39,009 bases of DNA from JBAVQS01 sp049694275 (lineage in GTDB: Bacteria > Chloroflexota > Anaerolineae > UBA4142 > SHND01). The stretch is from positions 1 to 39,009 of the forward strand of contig JBAVQS010000143.1 in NCBI GenBank assembly GCA_049694275.1, written 5' to 3'. Both the position numbers and the translations under genes were made by a program. Each line of letters begins with the position of its first letter. Position 1 is the stretch's first letter. Shown here one piece after another: positions 15,874 through 23,098 of the stretch. The notes below the pieces were generated by a model, which worked only from the letters and a program-made list of their open reading frames with translations, did not search any database and was not told the origin of the DNA.

Positions 15874-16812
15874 ATGGCAACGACAGCGACTCCTGCAGTC
15901 CCTTTTCAAGAAGAGATCGTCCTTGAGGAGAAATCCCTCAGCACATGGGGGATGGCGTTTCGACGCCTCTTGCGTCACCGGCTGGCGATCGTGGGCATGA
16001 TCGTGCTGGGCCTGTTCGTGGTCCTCTCGCTGCTGGCGCCCTATATCGCGCCGTACGAGTTTGACGCGATCGACCTTTCTAACATGTTTGCGCCCCCTTC
16101 GGCCGCGCACCTGCTCGGCACCGATCCGCTGGGCCGCGACATTCTGACCCGTCTGTTGTACGCCGGCCGCATCTCGCTGACTATCGCGCTCGTCGCGGCG
16201 GTCCTCTCCACCGTGATCGGCGTTCTCATCGGCGCGGTCGCCGGTTATTTCGGCGGCTGGGTGGACCTGCTGCTGATGCGCTTTACGGACATCATGCTGA
16301 CCCTGCCCGTCCTGCCCCTGCTCCTGATCGCGTCGCAGAGCCTGCGACAGTTCGTCCAGTTGCAGCAGCTCTTTGGCGACCTCCTCAGCGTATCGATTAT
16401 CATCATCATCAACGTCGTCTTTGGCTGGATGACGGTCACGCGCCTCCTCTATGGATCGGTCCTCTCGCTCAAGCAGTCCGAATTTGTCGAGGCGGCGCGC
16501 GCCCTCGGCGCCTCCAACTGGCGCATGATCACGGTGCACCTGGTGCCCAATTCGCTCGCTCCCATCATCGTGGCGACGACGCTGGACTTTGGCGCGATCG
16601 TAGTTTATGAAGCGACGCTGAGCTTTCTCGGTTTCGGCGTCACGCCGCCGACGCCGAGCTGGGGCAATATGCTGACCGACGTCGAGCGCTATATGGTGCG
16701 CGACCCGATGCTGGCGATCTATCCTGGATTGTGCATCTTTCTCACCGTGCTTGCGATTAATTTCATCGGCGATGGGCTGCGCGATGCGCTCGACCCCCGC
16801 CTCAAAATCTAA
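15874..16812 (+). CDS. dppC: peptide/nickel ABC transporter permease, DppC type (system 2)
   Basis: A 312-aa permease subunit. I take ATG 15874 (MATTATPAVPFQEEIVLEEK); the frame stays open upstream, but that part is the shadow of dppB. Landmarks: HLLGTDPLGRDILTRLLYAGR, YFGGWVDLLLMRFTDIMLTLPVLPLLL, and the EAA loop LKQSEFVEAARALGASNWRM. It ends GDGLRDALDPRLKI as DppC proteins do. The loop after the third helix (SQSLRQFVQLQQLFGDLL) is polar and Gln-rich, which is somewhat unusual. The ribosome binding site is a G-rich stretch at 15855-15863, weaker than usual. Confidence 0.92.
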   Translation: MATTATPAVPFQEEIVLEEKSLSTWGMAFRRLLRHRLAIVGMIVLGLFVVLSLLAPYIAPYEFDAIDLSNMFAPPSAAHLLGTDPLGRDILTRLLYAGRISLTIALVAAVLSTVIGVLIGAVAGYFGGWVDLLLMRFTDIMLTLPVLPLLLIASQSLRQFVQLQQLFGDLLSVSIIIIINVVFGWMTVTRLLYGSVLSLKQSEFVEAARALGASNWRMITVHLVPNSLAPIIVATTLDFGAIVVYEATLSFLGFGVTPPTPSWGNMLTDVERYMVRDPMLAIYPGLCIFLTVLAINFIGDGLRDALDPRLKI

Positions 16813-16830
16813 ATCAAAAGATAAGGGTGG

Positions 16831-16851
16831 CAGCGCACACGGTGTGCGCTG
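16831..16851 (+). promoter_or_regulatory. perfect palindrome between dppC and dppD of system 2
   Basis: CAGCGCACAC and GTGTGCGCTG flank a single G (16831-16851). In RNA this gives an eight-base stem with a small loop. It ends 18 bases before the TTG start of dppD, so it could either attenuate or present the start region, which lacks a ribosome binding site. Confidence 0.55.
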
Positions 16852-16868
16852 TCGCCTGATCAACAGCC

Positions 16869-17912
16869 TTGGCAACGAATACTCCCAAACCGTCGCTTCT
16901 CCAGGTCAACAATCTCAAAACCTATTTCTATACGTCGGATGGCACCGTCCCGGCGGTGGATGGGGTCACTTTCGAGATTCGCGAAGGTGAGACGCTCGGC
17001 ATCGTCGGCGAATCGGGGTGCGGCAAATCCGTCACCGCCCTTTCGGTCATGCGCCTGATCGCGTCTCCCGGCAAAGTTATCGAGGGCGAGGTTATCTTTG
17101 AGGGCGAGAATCTGCTCAAGCTGCCGGATAGCGCGATGTATCACATCCGCGGCGGCAAGGTCTCGATGATCTTTCAAGAGCCGATGACCTCGCTCAATCC
17201 GGTCTATACCATCGGCGACCAGATCGCCGAGGCGCTCATCATTCACCAGGGCATGACGAAGGATGCGGCGCTCAAGCGCGTGGTCGAACTGCTCAAGCGC
17301 GTCCGCATCCCGGAAGCGGAAAAGCGGTTCAAATCATTTCCCCACGAGATGTCGGGCGGCATGCGTCAGCGCGTCATGATTGCGATGGCGATGGCCTGTT
17401 CGCCCAGCCTGATGATTGCGGATGAAGCGACGACCGCGCTCGATGTGACTATCCAGGCTCAGATTCTGGAACTGATGCGGGAATTGCGCGAGAGCATGGG
17501 GCTTGCCATTGCGCTGATTACGCACGACCTGGGCGTGGTCGCCGAAATGGCCGACCGCGTCATCGTTATGTATGTGGGCAAGATTGTCGAAGAGGCAGAT
17601 GTCTATACCCTCTTTAAATCGCCCAAGCATCCCTACACCCAGGCGCTCCTGGGCAGCATCCCGACGCTCCAGACCAATCACGAGCAGCGCCTGAATACAA
17701 TCGTGGGCACCGTTCCCAACCTATATCGCGCGCTGCCGCCCGGCTGCCGGTTTGCGCCGCGCTGCCCGTTCGCGTTTGACAAGTGCCGCGAGGTCGAGCC
17801 CCCACTCATTCGCGTGGGAAACAACCAGACGGCGCGCTGCTGGCTGTACCAGCCCGAGGCCGATTTCAAACCGCCGCAAGCGCAGGCGATTCCCGCGACG
17901 CAGGCCCAATAA
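16869..17912 (+). CDS. dppD: peptide ABC transporter ATP-binding protein, DppD type (system 2)
   Basis: A 347-aa ATPase. The start must be the TTG at 16869: an in-frame TGA lies just upstream (16857-16859) and there is no Met before the conserved LLQVNNLKTYF. No ribosome binding site is visible. Motifs: Walker A GESGCGKS, Q-loop IFQEPMTSLNP, signature MSGGMRQR, H-loop LITHD. Walker B reads LMIADEATTALD, with Ala where nearly all relatives have Pro (DEPTT); this is conservative and probably tolerated. The C-terminal Cys pattern CRFAPRC-PFAFDKC-...-C for a possible [4Fe-4S] cluster is present. Followed by dppF nine bases downstream. Confidence 0.93.
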   Translation: MATNTPKPSLLQVNNLKTYFYTSDGTVPAVDGVTFEIREGETLGIVGESGCGKSVTALSVMRLIASPGKVIEGEVIFEGENLLKLPDSAMYHIRGGKVSMIFQEPMTSLNPVYTIGDQIAEALIIHQGMTKDAALKRVVELLKRVRIPEAEKRFKSFPHEMSGGMRQRVMIAMAMACSPSLMIADEATTALDVTIQAQILELMRELRESMGLAIALITHDLGVVAEMADRVIVMYVGKIVEEADVYTLFKSPKHPYTQALLGSIPTLQTNHEQRLNTIVGTVPNLYRALPPGCRFAPRCPFAFDKCREVEPPLIRVGNNQTARCWLYQPEADFKPPQAQAIPATQAQ

Positions 17913-17921
17913 TATATACGG

Positions 17922-18920
17922 ATGGATGATATGATTGCAAACGGAAATGCCCTCTTGTCGGTTCGAGACCTGGTCAAATATTATCCCATCAAAGGCGGGT
18001 TGCTTTCGCGCACGGTCGCCAATGTGCGCGCAGTCGATCATATATCGTTTGATATTCAACAGGGCGAGACATTTGGACTCGTCGGCGAATCGGGGTGCGG
18101 CAAGACGACCACCGGGCGGACCATCCTGCGCCTTGTCCCGCCAACCTCCGGCCAGGTCATTTACGAGGGCAAGGATTTCTTCAAAATGAGCGGCGGGGAC
18201 CTGAAAAAGGCCCGGCGCAATATGCAGATCATCTTTCAGGACCCCTTTGGCTCGCTCGACCCGCGCTTGCCGGTCGGCGCGATCATTACCGAGGGCCTGG
18301 AGATTCATGGCATGGGGAACAAGAGCGAACGTGAGGACCGGTTGCGCGAGGTCATGAAGCGGGTCGGCCTGCGTCCCGAATACGCCCGGCGCTATCCGCA
18401 CGAATTTTCGGGAGGCCAGCGCCAGCGTATTGGCATCGCCCGTGCGCTCATTCTGCGCCCCAAGTTTGTCGTCGCCGATGAGCCGGTCTCGGCGCTTGAT
18501 GTCTCCATCCAATCGCAGGTGCTGAACCTGCTCAAGGACCTGCAAAAGGAATTTGATCTGACCTACCTCTTCATCGCCCATAACCTGGCGGTGGTCAAGT
18601 ACATCAGCGATCGGATCGGCGTCATGTACCTGGGCAAGATGTGTGAGGTCGCGCCGGCGGATGCCGTCTATACCGAAGCGTTACATCCCTATACCCAGGC
18701 CCTGGTCGCCGCGATTCCACAGCCCGATCCCACCCTCCGCAAAAAACGCATGATTCTCACCGGCGATATTCCTTCCCCCGTCAACCCGCCGCCGGGCTGC
18801 CGCTTTAACACCCGCTGCCCGATTGCCCGACTCGATATCTGCGCCAAGCAAGAGCCCGAGCTGCGCGAGATCAAACCGGGGCATTTCGCAGCCTGTCACG
18901 CCATTGGCGATTGGGCCTGA
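17922..18920 (+). CDS. dppF: peptide ABC transporter ATP-binding protein, DppF type (system 2)
   Basis: A 332-aa ATPase, partner of the upstream DppD. Walker A GESGCGKTTTGRTIL, signature FSGGQRQRIGIARAL, Walker B FVVADEPVSALDVSIQ and H-loop FIAHNLAVV, with Asn after the catalytic His where DppF of system 1 has Asp. The DppF-type segment KYYPIKGGLLSRTVANVRAVD precedes the core. The C-terminal cysteines GCRFNTRCPIARLDIC and a late AC are conserved. Near the start, ATG 17931 is an alternative to ATG 17922; neither has a strong ribosome binding site. It ends the core transporter set, and the oxidoreductase follows after 68 bases. Confidence 0.93.
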   Translation: MDDMIANGNALLSVRDLVKYYPIKGGLLSRTVANVRAVDHISFDIQQGETFGLVGESGCGKTTTGRTILRLVPPTSGQVIYEGKDFFKMSGGDLKKARRNMQIIFQDPFGSLDPRLPVGAIITEGLEIHGMGNKSEREDRLREVMKRVGLRPEYARRYPHEFSGGQRQRIGIARALILRPKFVVADEPVSALDVSIQSQVLNLLKDLQKEFDLTYLFIAHNLAVVKYISDRIGVMYLGKMCEVAPADAVYTEALHPYTQALVAAIPQPDPTLRKKRMILTGDIPSPVNPPPGCRFNTRCPIARLDICAKQEPELREIKPGHFAACHAIGDWA

Positions 18921-18988
18921 AACGAGACCCTCAGGGCCTCAGTCCCACGCACGATGTGAGACTTGCAAACCCTGCGGGTCGTTCCTTG

Positions 18989-20125
18989 ATGCAATTGATG
19001 GATCGCCGCACCTTTTTACGCCTCGCGGCGGGTAGCGCTGTTCTTCTCTTCCAGGCTGCCTGTCAGTCTTTCAGCATGCCCGCGCCCGGGCCGAGCGCGA
19101 CCGGCACTGCCGCTCCGGCTGCGCCGTCGCCTGCTGGCGCCACGACCGGTCCCGTCCAATCGGGCGCGCCGACCATCGATCCGAACCTGGCGCACCCGCG
19201 CCTGGACCTGCCGCTCTCCATGCAGACAACGCCGATCGAGCATTTTTACGTCACCACATATTCGGATACCATCCCGGGGTTCGATCCCGCGATGTGGTCG
19301 TTCAGTCTCGATGGGCTGGTCGAGCGCCCGCTCAAATTCACATTTGACGAATTGCGAGCGCGGCCGGCGGTCGAGCTGATGCGCACGCTCGAATGCATTG
19401 GCAATCCGATTGGCGGTGGGCTGATTAGCAATGGCGCGTGGAAGGGAATCTCGCTCAAGTCCCTTCTCCAGGAGGCAGGGGTCAAACCGGGTGCGCAATA
19501 CCTGATTATGGACGGGGCGGATGAGTACTATACCTCGGCGCCGTTGGAATTGGGATTGACCGATGCCGCGATGCTGGCCTATGAGCTGAATGGCAAGCCG
19601 TTGACCCCGGAACATGGGCGTCCGATACGGGTCTTGCTGCCCGGTCTGTATGGGCAAAAGCAACCCAAATGGGTCACGCACATTCAGGTAGCCGATCATT
19701 CGGAAAAGGGGTATTGGGAGAAAAAGGGTTGGTCCGATACCTGTATCATTCAACCCAACTCGCGCATCGACCGCCCACTGGACGACAACGTGCTCACCGG
19801 CAAGCCGGGTGATATTTTCACGATTACCGGTATCGCCTTTACCAGTTCGCCGGGGGTAGCCCGGGTCGAGGTGAGCACGGATGGGGGCAAGAGCTGGCAG
19901 GATGCCACGCTCACGCGTGCGCCGGACCCGGATACCGGCTATGTCTGGACGCAGTGGGGTTATGATTGGCCGCTGCCTGCCAGCGGTCAATATACACTCA
20001 TGTCTCGCGTGACCGACAAGGCCGGCAATACGCAAGGGGACCCGAGCCGGCACATTTTTTTCCTTGCTTTTCCGAACGGCAGCAACGCCGTCGAAACGGT
20101 CGTCGTCCGCGTGCAGACAGGATAA
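18989..20125 (+). CDS. sulfite-oxidase-like molybdopterin-dependent oxidoreductase, exported lipoprotein
   Basis: The core is the oxidoreductase molybdopterin-binding domain. RTLECIGNPIGGG has the Mo-ligand Cys136, followed by GAWKGISLKSLLQEAG, with AYELNGKPLTPEHGRPIRVLLPGLYGQKQPKWV in the middle. A C-terminal Ig-like Mo-co dimerisation domain follows (ARVEVSTDGGKSWQDATL, then TLMSRVTDKAGNTQGD). The N-terminus is a twin-arginine signal, DRRTFLRLAAG, ending in a lipobox-like QAAC, so it is probably folded in the cytoplasm with cofactor, exported by Tat and lipidated. ATG 18989 or 18998 are the candidate starts; the frame runs back to TTG 18911, but that part lacks signal character. The heme domain of animal sulfite oxidase is absent. 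Substrate and electron acceptor unknown. Confidence 0.88.
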   Translation: MQLMDRRTFLRLAAGSAVLLFQAACQSFSMPAPGPSATGTAAPAAPSPAGATTGPVQSGAPTIDPNLAHPRLDLPLSMQTTPIEHFYVTTYSDTIPGFDPAMWSFSLDGLVERPLKFTFDELRARPAVELMRTLECIGNPIGGGLISNGAWKGISLKSLLQEAGVKPGAQYLIMDGADEYYTSAPLELGLTDAAMLAYELNGKPLTPEHGRPIRVLLPGLYGQKQPKWVTHIQVADHSEKGYWEKKGWSDTCIIQPNSRIDRPLDDNVLTGKPGDIFTITGIAFTSSPGVARVEVSTDGGKSWQDATLTRAPDPDTGYVWTQWGYDWPLPASGQYTLMSRVTDKAGNTQGDPSRHIFFLAFPNGSNAVETVVVRVQTG

Positions 20126-20136
20126 CATGACAAGAG

Positions 20137-20682
20137 ATGATTGCTCAGGATAAGGTTCAGGTTAATCTCCGGGGGCTCTTGCTGGCCCTGTTGACGCTGA
20201 TCGTCGCGATTATTTACGGCACCGGCGCGTTCGCCAACGGCGACCCGCTCTGGTTCCTACCTGTTTTTACGGCCAGGCCCATCCGCATCGTCGTCACCGA
20301 CAAGGGGTGCAAGGTCGAGCTGTTTGAAGGGGAAAAGGGCTTTGACGATATCTACCTGGCCGTCAATGAGAGCCTGACTCAACTGGATGGGGTGAATGAG
20401 CAGTTCGGGTTTGGGCAGGGGAGTGTCCAGGCATACCGCGACGCCGAAAGGGTGGTGGAGCTGTTTTATCCGGCGCCGGTGACGATTCATACCAATTACC
20501 GGTTCGGCCATCCCGATTCCCTGTTCATTCCCATCAGCGGCTATTTTGCGAATTCGCGCGCAGTCTTTGGTGGGCTGAACGGAGATTATTGGGCCGGCGC
20601 GCTGCGAATCAAATCGCTTGCCCGCATTGCCGGCGCGGCCAAGCAGGTGCAATGCACCCTGCAACAGCCCCAAGGTCCCTGA
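20137..20682 (+). CDS. membrane-anchored protein of unknown function
   Basis: A 181-aa protein with one N-terminal hydrophobic helix (LRGLLLALLTLIVAIIYGTG, about 12-31) and a soluble remainder that would lie outside the membrane. I do not recognise the family. The soluble part contains GCKVELFEGEKGFDDIYLAVNESL and FYPAPVTIHTNYRFG and is rich in aromatic residues. It starts 12 bases after the molybdo-oxidoreductase gene with a weak AAGAG ribosome binding site, so the two are probably co-transcribed and may work together at the cell surface. There are two cysteines, one near the C-terminus. Confidence 0.75.
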   Translation: MIAQDKVQVNLRGLLLALLTLIVAIIYGTGAFANGDPLWFLPVFTARPIRIVVTDKGCKVELFEGEKGFDDIYLAVNESLTQLDGVNEQFGFGQGSVQAYRDAERVVELFYPAPVTIHTNYRFGHPDSLFIPISGYFANSRAVFGGLNGDYWAGALRIKSLARIAGAAKQVQCTLQQPQGP

Positions 20683-20920
20683 GGGTCTACTTGACAGTCC
20701 ATGGATTTGCAATTATCCTCTAGTATCGCGGCATGAGGATAGTTGACCGGATGCCAATACCTGTTGTACAATGCCGCCCCAAACCAATCGAGTGGGACTG
20801 CCGCTCGTCAAGGAGGTGATCGCCGAGATACAATCCTATACTGGAACTGCCCCAAATGTACCTTGTTCGGCGTAGAAACTCCAAAAAATACGCCGGACCC
20901 ATTTTCAGGAGGAGAAGCAA
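20683..20920 (+). promoter_or_regulatory. promoter and leader region of the third transporter operon
   Basis: Two candidate promoters lie here. TTGACA (20691-20696) plus TATCCT (20714-20719) has 17-base spacing. TTGACC (20743-20748) plus TACAAT (20767-20772) has 18. The second gives a leader of about 140 bases. A possible stem CGCCGA (20821-20826) with TCGGCG (20867-20872) encloses most of the leader. The ribosome binding site is AGGAGG about ten bases before ATG 20921. Confidence 0.5.
20810..20821 (+). promoter_or_regulatory. 12-base anti-Shine-Dalgarno complement far upstream of SBP4
   Basis: AAGGAGGTGATC matches the complement of the 16S rRNA 3' tail over 12 bases and lies 99 bases before the SBP4 start codon. 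The first GTG overlaps it and opens only a 19-codon frame. It parallels 12700-12709 upstream of SBP3. Confidence 0.5.
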
Positions 20921-22747
20921 ATGTTCACCAAAAAGTTTTTGGTGTTAGTGGTGGTGGCGCTGGCGCTCGTGGCGCTGGTTGCTTGCAACACCCCGGCCGC
21001 GCCGACCTCGGCCCCCGCGACCTCGGCCCCGGCTGCGACGTCCGCCCCGGCCGCGACCTCGGCCCCGGCTGCGACGTCCGCGCCCGCCGCGACTGCCGCC
21101 CCCAAGGCCGGCGTCAAGGTCCTGCGCCTCGCGCGCGGCACCTATCCGGACGTGCTCGATCCGCAAAAGTCCTCGTATGGTATCGAGATTGAATTCCTCA
21201 AGCTCACCTACGAAGGCTTGCTCGCCATCGACGAGAAGGGCAACATTGGCCCAGGCTCTGCCGACAAGTGGACCACCTCGCCCGACGGCACCAAAATGAC
21301 CTTCCACATTCGCGATGGTCTCAAGCGCGTCGATGGCACCGCCATCACCGCCAAGGATTTCGAGTATGCGCTCAAGCGCGAAGTGGACCCGAACGTCCCC
21401 GGCAAGCAGTACACCTCGATTCTCTATGATGTCAAGGGCGCCGAAGATCTCGACAATTTCGACCCCAAGACCGGCACAAAAGCGGACCTCGACAAGCTGT
21501 GGGCTAACTATGGCGTCAAGGCGCTCGACAACTCGAACCTCGAAGTGACCTTCAAGAACCCCGTTGGTTTCTGGCAGTACATCGCCTACACCTGGGTCAC
21601 CTATCCCACCTTCCAGGCGAATGTGGACAAGGACCCGGATAACTGGTGGACCAAGCCGACAGGTCACAACGGCAACGGCCCCTACATCCCGACGGTCATG
21701 GACCAGGGCAAAAAGATCGTTTACACTGCCAATCCGAATTACTGGCGCGGCAAGCCCAAGATCGACCGCATCGAAGTGAACTATACGACGGACCCAACCG
21801 TTTCGTTCGAAGCCTACAAGAAGAGCGAAGTGGACCTCGACGGCAACGTCGTGGCTGAGCAGCTCGGCCAGATCACCGCCGATGCCACGCTCACGGGTGA
21901 AGAGGCTCGTTTCCCGGCCGCCATCACGCAGGGTCTTGCTTATAACATTACCCGCAAGCCCTTTGACGATATCAACGTTCGCAAGGCCTTCTCGGCCGGG
22001 TTTGACCGCTCAGGCTGGATCACCAATGTCACCAAGGGCATTGGCAAGCCGTACACCCGCTGGGTTCCGCCCGGAGTCCCCGGTGCACAGCCCGACAAGC
22101 CCGGCGTGCCCGCGTATGACGCCAAAGCTGCCGTCCAGTTGCTAGTAAGCAATGGCTATGCCGCCAAGGAGAGCACGGCGGACAAGCCCAAGGTGGACTG
22201 CGCCAAGCTGGGCGATATCAAACTGACCTACGCGGCCACCACCGTCAACCATGCCCGCTTCCAGTACATCGCCGGCAACTATGCCAAGGTGTTTGGCTGC
22301 CCGATCACGTTGGACCCGGTCGATCCGACCGTGTTCACCTCCCTGACCAAGGATGTCAAGACGAATCCGTTGATCTCGCGCCAGGGCTGGATCCAGGACT
22401 ATCCGCACCCGCAGAACTGGCTGAGCGTCTACTGGACCTGCGGCGGTTTCGCCAAGCGCTATGGCTACTGCAGCAAGGCGTTTGACGCGCTGACCGGCAA
22501 GGCCGACCAGACGCTCGACCTGACCGCGGCGATCGCGCTCTATCAGCAGGCCGAAGACCAGTTGACCGCGGATGTTCCTTCCGGTTTTACCGATTACTCT
22601 GAGAACATCTACCTCATCAAGCCGTGGCTCATCGGCCCCAAGGACCACACCGGTTCGAGCGACGCCGAATGGGCAGGCGAGTGGGGTCCGGTCTGGACGT
22701 ACGACATCGACCTCTCCAAGGTCCCGTCGAACTATCCGACCAAGTAA
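20921..22747 (+). CDS. ABC transporter substrate-binding lipoprotein, family 5 (SBP4)
   Basis: A 608-aa precursor: MFTKKF start, hydrophobic core, lipobox ALVAC with Cys22, then a linker of about 40 residues built from a six-residue TSAPAA repeat. The binding domain starts near residue 66 (VKVLRLARGTYPDVLDPQKSS). Further landmarks are MTFHIRDGLKRVDGTAITAKDFEYALKR, GNGPYIPTVMDQGKKIVYTANPNYW and KPFDDINVRKAFSAGFDRSGW. The CDGG-like and YWTCGGFAKRYGYCS region near 505-520 resembles peptide-binding relatives. It is followed by a hairpin and repeats, then two permease genes, but no ATPase genes. Ligand unknown; peptides are the family default. Confidence 0.93.
   Translation: MFTKKFLVLVVVALALVALVACNTPAAPTSAPATSAPAATSAPAATSAPAATSAPAATAAPKAGVKVLRLARGTYPDVLDPQKSSYGIEIEFLKLTYEGLLAIDEKGNIGPGSADKWTTSPDGTKMTFHIRDGLKRVDGTAITAKDFEYALKREVDPNVPGKQYTSILYDVKGAEDLDNFDPKTGTKADLDKLWANYGVKALDNSNLEVTFKNPVGFWQYIAYTWVTYPTFQANVDKDPDNWWTKPTGHNGNGPYIPTVMDQGKKIVYTANPNYWRGKPKIDRIEVNYTTDPTVSFEAYKKSEVDLDGNVVAEQLGQITADATLTGEEARFPAAITQGLAYNITRKPFDDINVRKAFSAGFDRSGWITNVTKGIGKPYTRWVPPGVPGAQPDKPGVPAYDAKAAVQLLVSNGYAAKESTADKPKVDCAKLGDIKLTYAATTVNHARFQYIAGNYAKVFGCPITLDPVDPTVFTSLTKDVKTNPLISRQGWIQDYPHPQNWLSVYWTCGGFAKRYGYCSKAFDALTGKADQTLDLTAAIALYQQAEDQLTADVPSGFTDYSENIYLIKPWLIGPKDHTGSSDAEWAGEWGPVWTYDIDLSKVPSNYPTK
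21008..21097. repeat. in-gene 18-base repeat encoding the TSAPAA linker of SBP4
   Basis: About five copies of an 18-base unit encode ATSAPA-type repeats. A 29-base stretch at 21017-21045 recurs exactly 36 bases later (21053-21081), showing recent duplication of two units. Copy number could vary by slippage without shifting the frame, changing linker length. Confidence 0.8.
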
Positions 22748-22776
22748 CCTTCGTATAACGTAAGTTCGGTACGAAA

Positions 22777-22812
22777 TTCTGGCTGGCGGTGAGCAATTGC
22801 CGCCAGCCAGAA
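22777..22812 (+). promoter_or_regulatory. 13-base hairpin after SBP4
   Basis: TTCTGGCTGGCGG (22777-22789) pairs perfectly with CCGCCAGCCAGAA (22800-22812) around a ten-base loop. There is no T-run. Its place just after the binding-protein gene matches the hairpins at 7543 and 14749. Confidence 0.75.
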
Positions 22813-22835
22813 ACTAGCTTCAATACCTTATGGAA

Positions 22836-22924
22836 TGTCATTTCGACCGTAGGGAGCCGATTAGGTCCCTTTGGGAAAATCTCGCCAGCGCAAAGAGAGA
22901 TTCTTCACTGTGTTCAGAATGACA
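22836..22924. repeat. palindromic repeat of the TGTCATTTCGACC family, copy 2
   Basis: Starts TGTCATTTCGACCGTAGGGAG and ends TTCAGAATGACA, the inverted copy of its start. It carries 20 extra bases, around GATTAGGTCCCTTTGGGA, that copy 3 lacks. The interior GCGCAAAGAGAGATTCTTC is shared with copy 3. Confidence 0.75.
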
Positions 22925-22981
22925 AGCGTATGTGTGACGGCGATTGCTCGCCGCCAGCCCGCAGTGAACTTGATTACGGAA

Positions 22982-23050
22982 TGTCATTTCGACCGTAGGG
23001 AGAAATCCCGCTAGCGCAAAGAGAGATTCTTCACTGTGTTCAGAATGACA
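22982..23050. repeat. palindromic repeat of the TGTCATTTCGACC family, copy 3
   Basis: A 69-base version of the repeat at 22836, nearly identical outside the 20-base indel. Flanking bases GGAA on the left and AGCG followed by TGTGTG on the right are also shared with copy 2. Confidence 0.75.
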
Positions 23051-23098
23051 AGCGCGTGTGTGGTCTAAGCCTTAATTGATTGGAAGGGTAGATACAAG

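Larger units (their letters stand above)
22748..23098. other. 351-base repeat-rich gap between SBP4 and permease gene
   Basis: I see no gene here. The gap holds a strong hairpin (22777-22812) and two copies of a palindromic repeat (22836-22924 and 22982-23050) with similar flanks. The segment GCCGCCAGCC before the first copy has a counterpart at 22950-22959 before the second, so a block of about 145 bases seems to have been duplicated. Confidence 0.7.
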
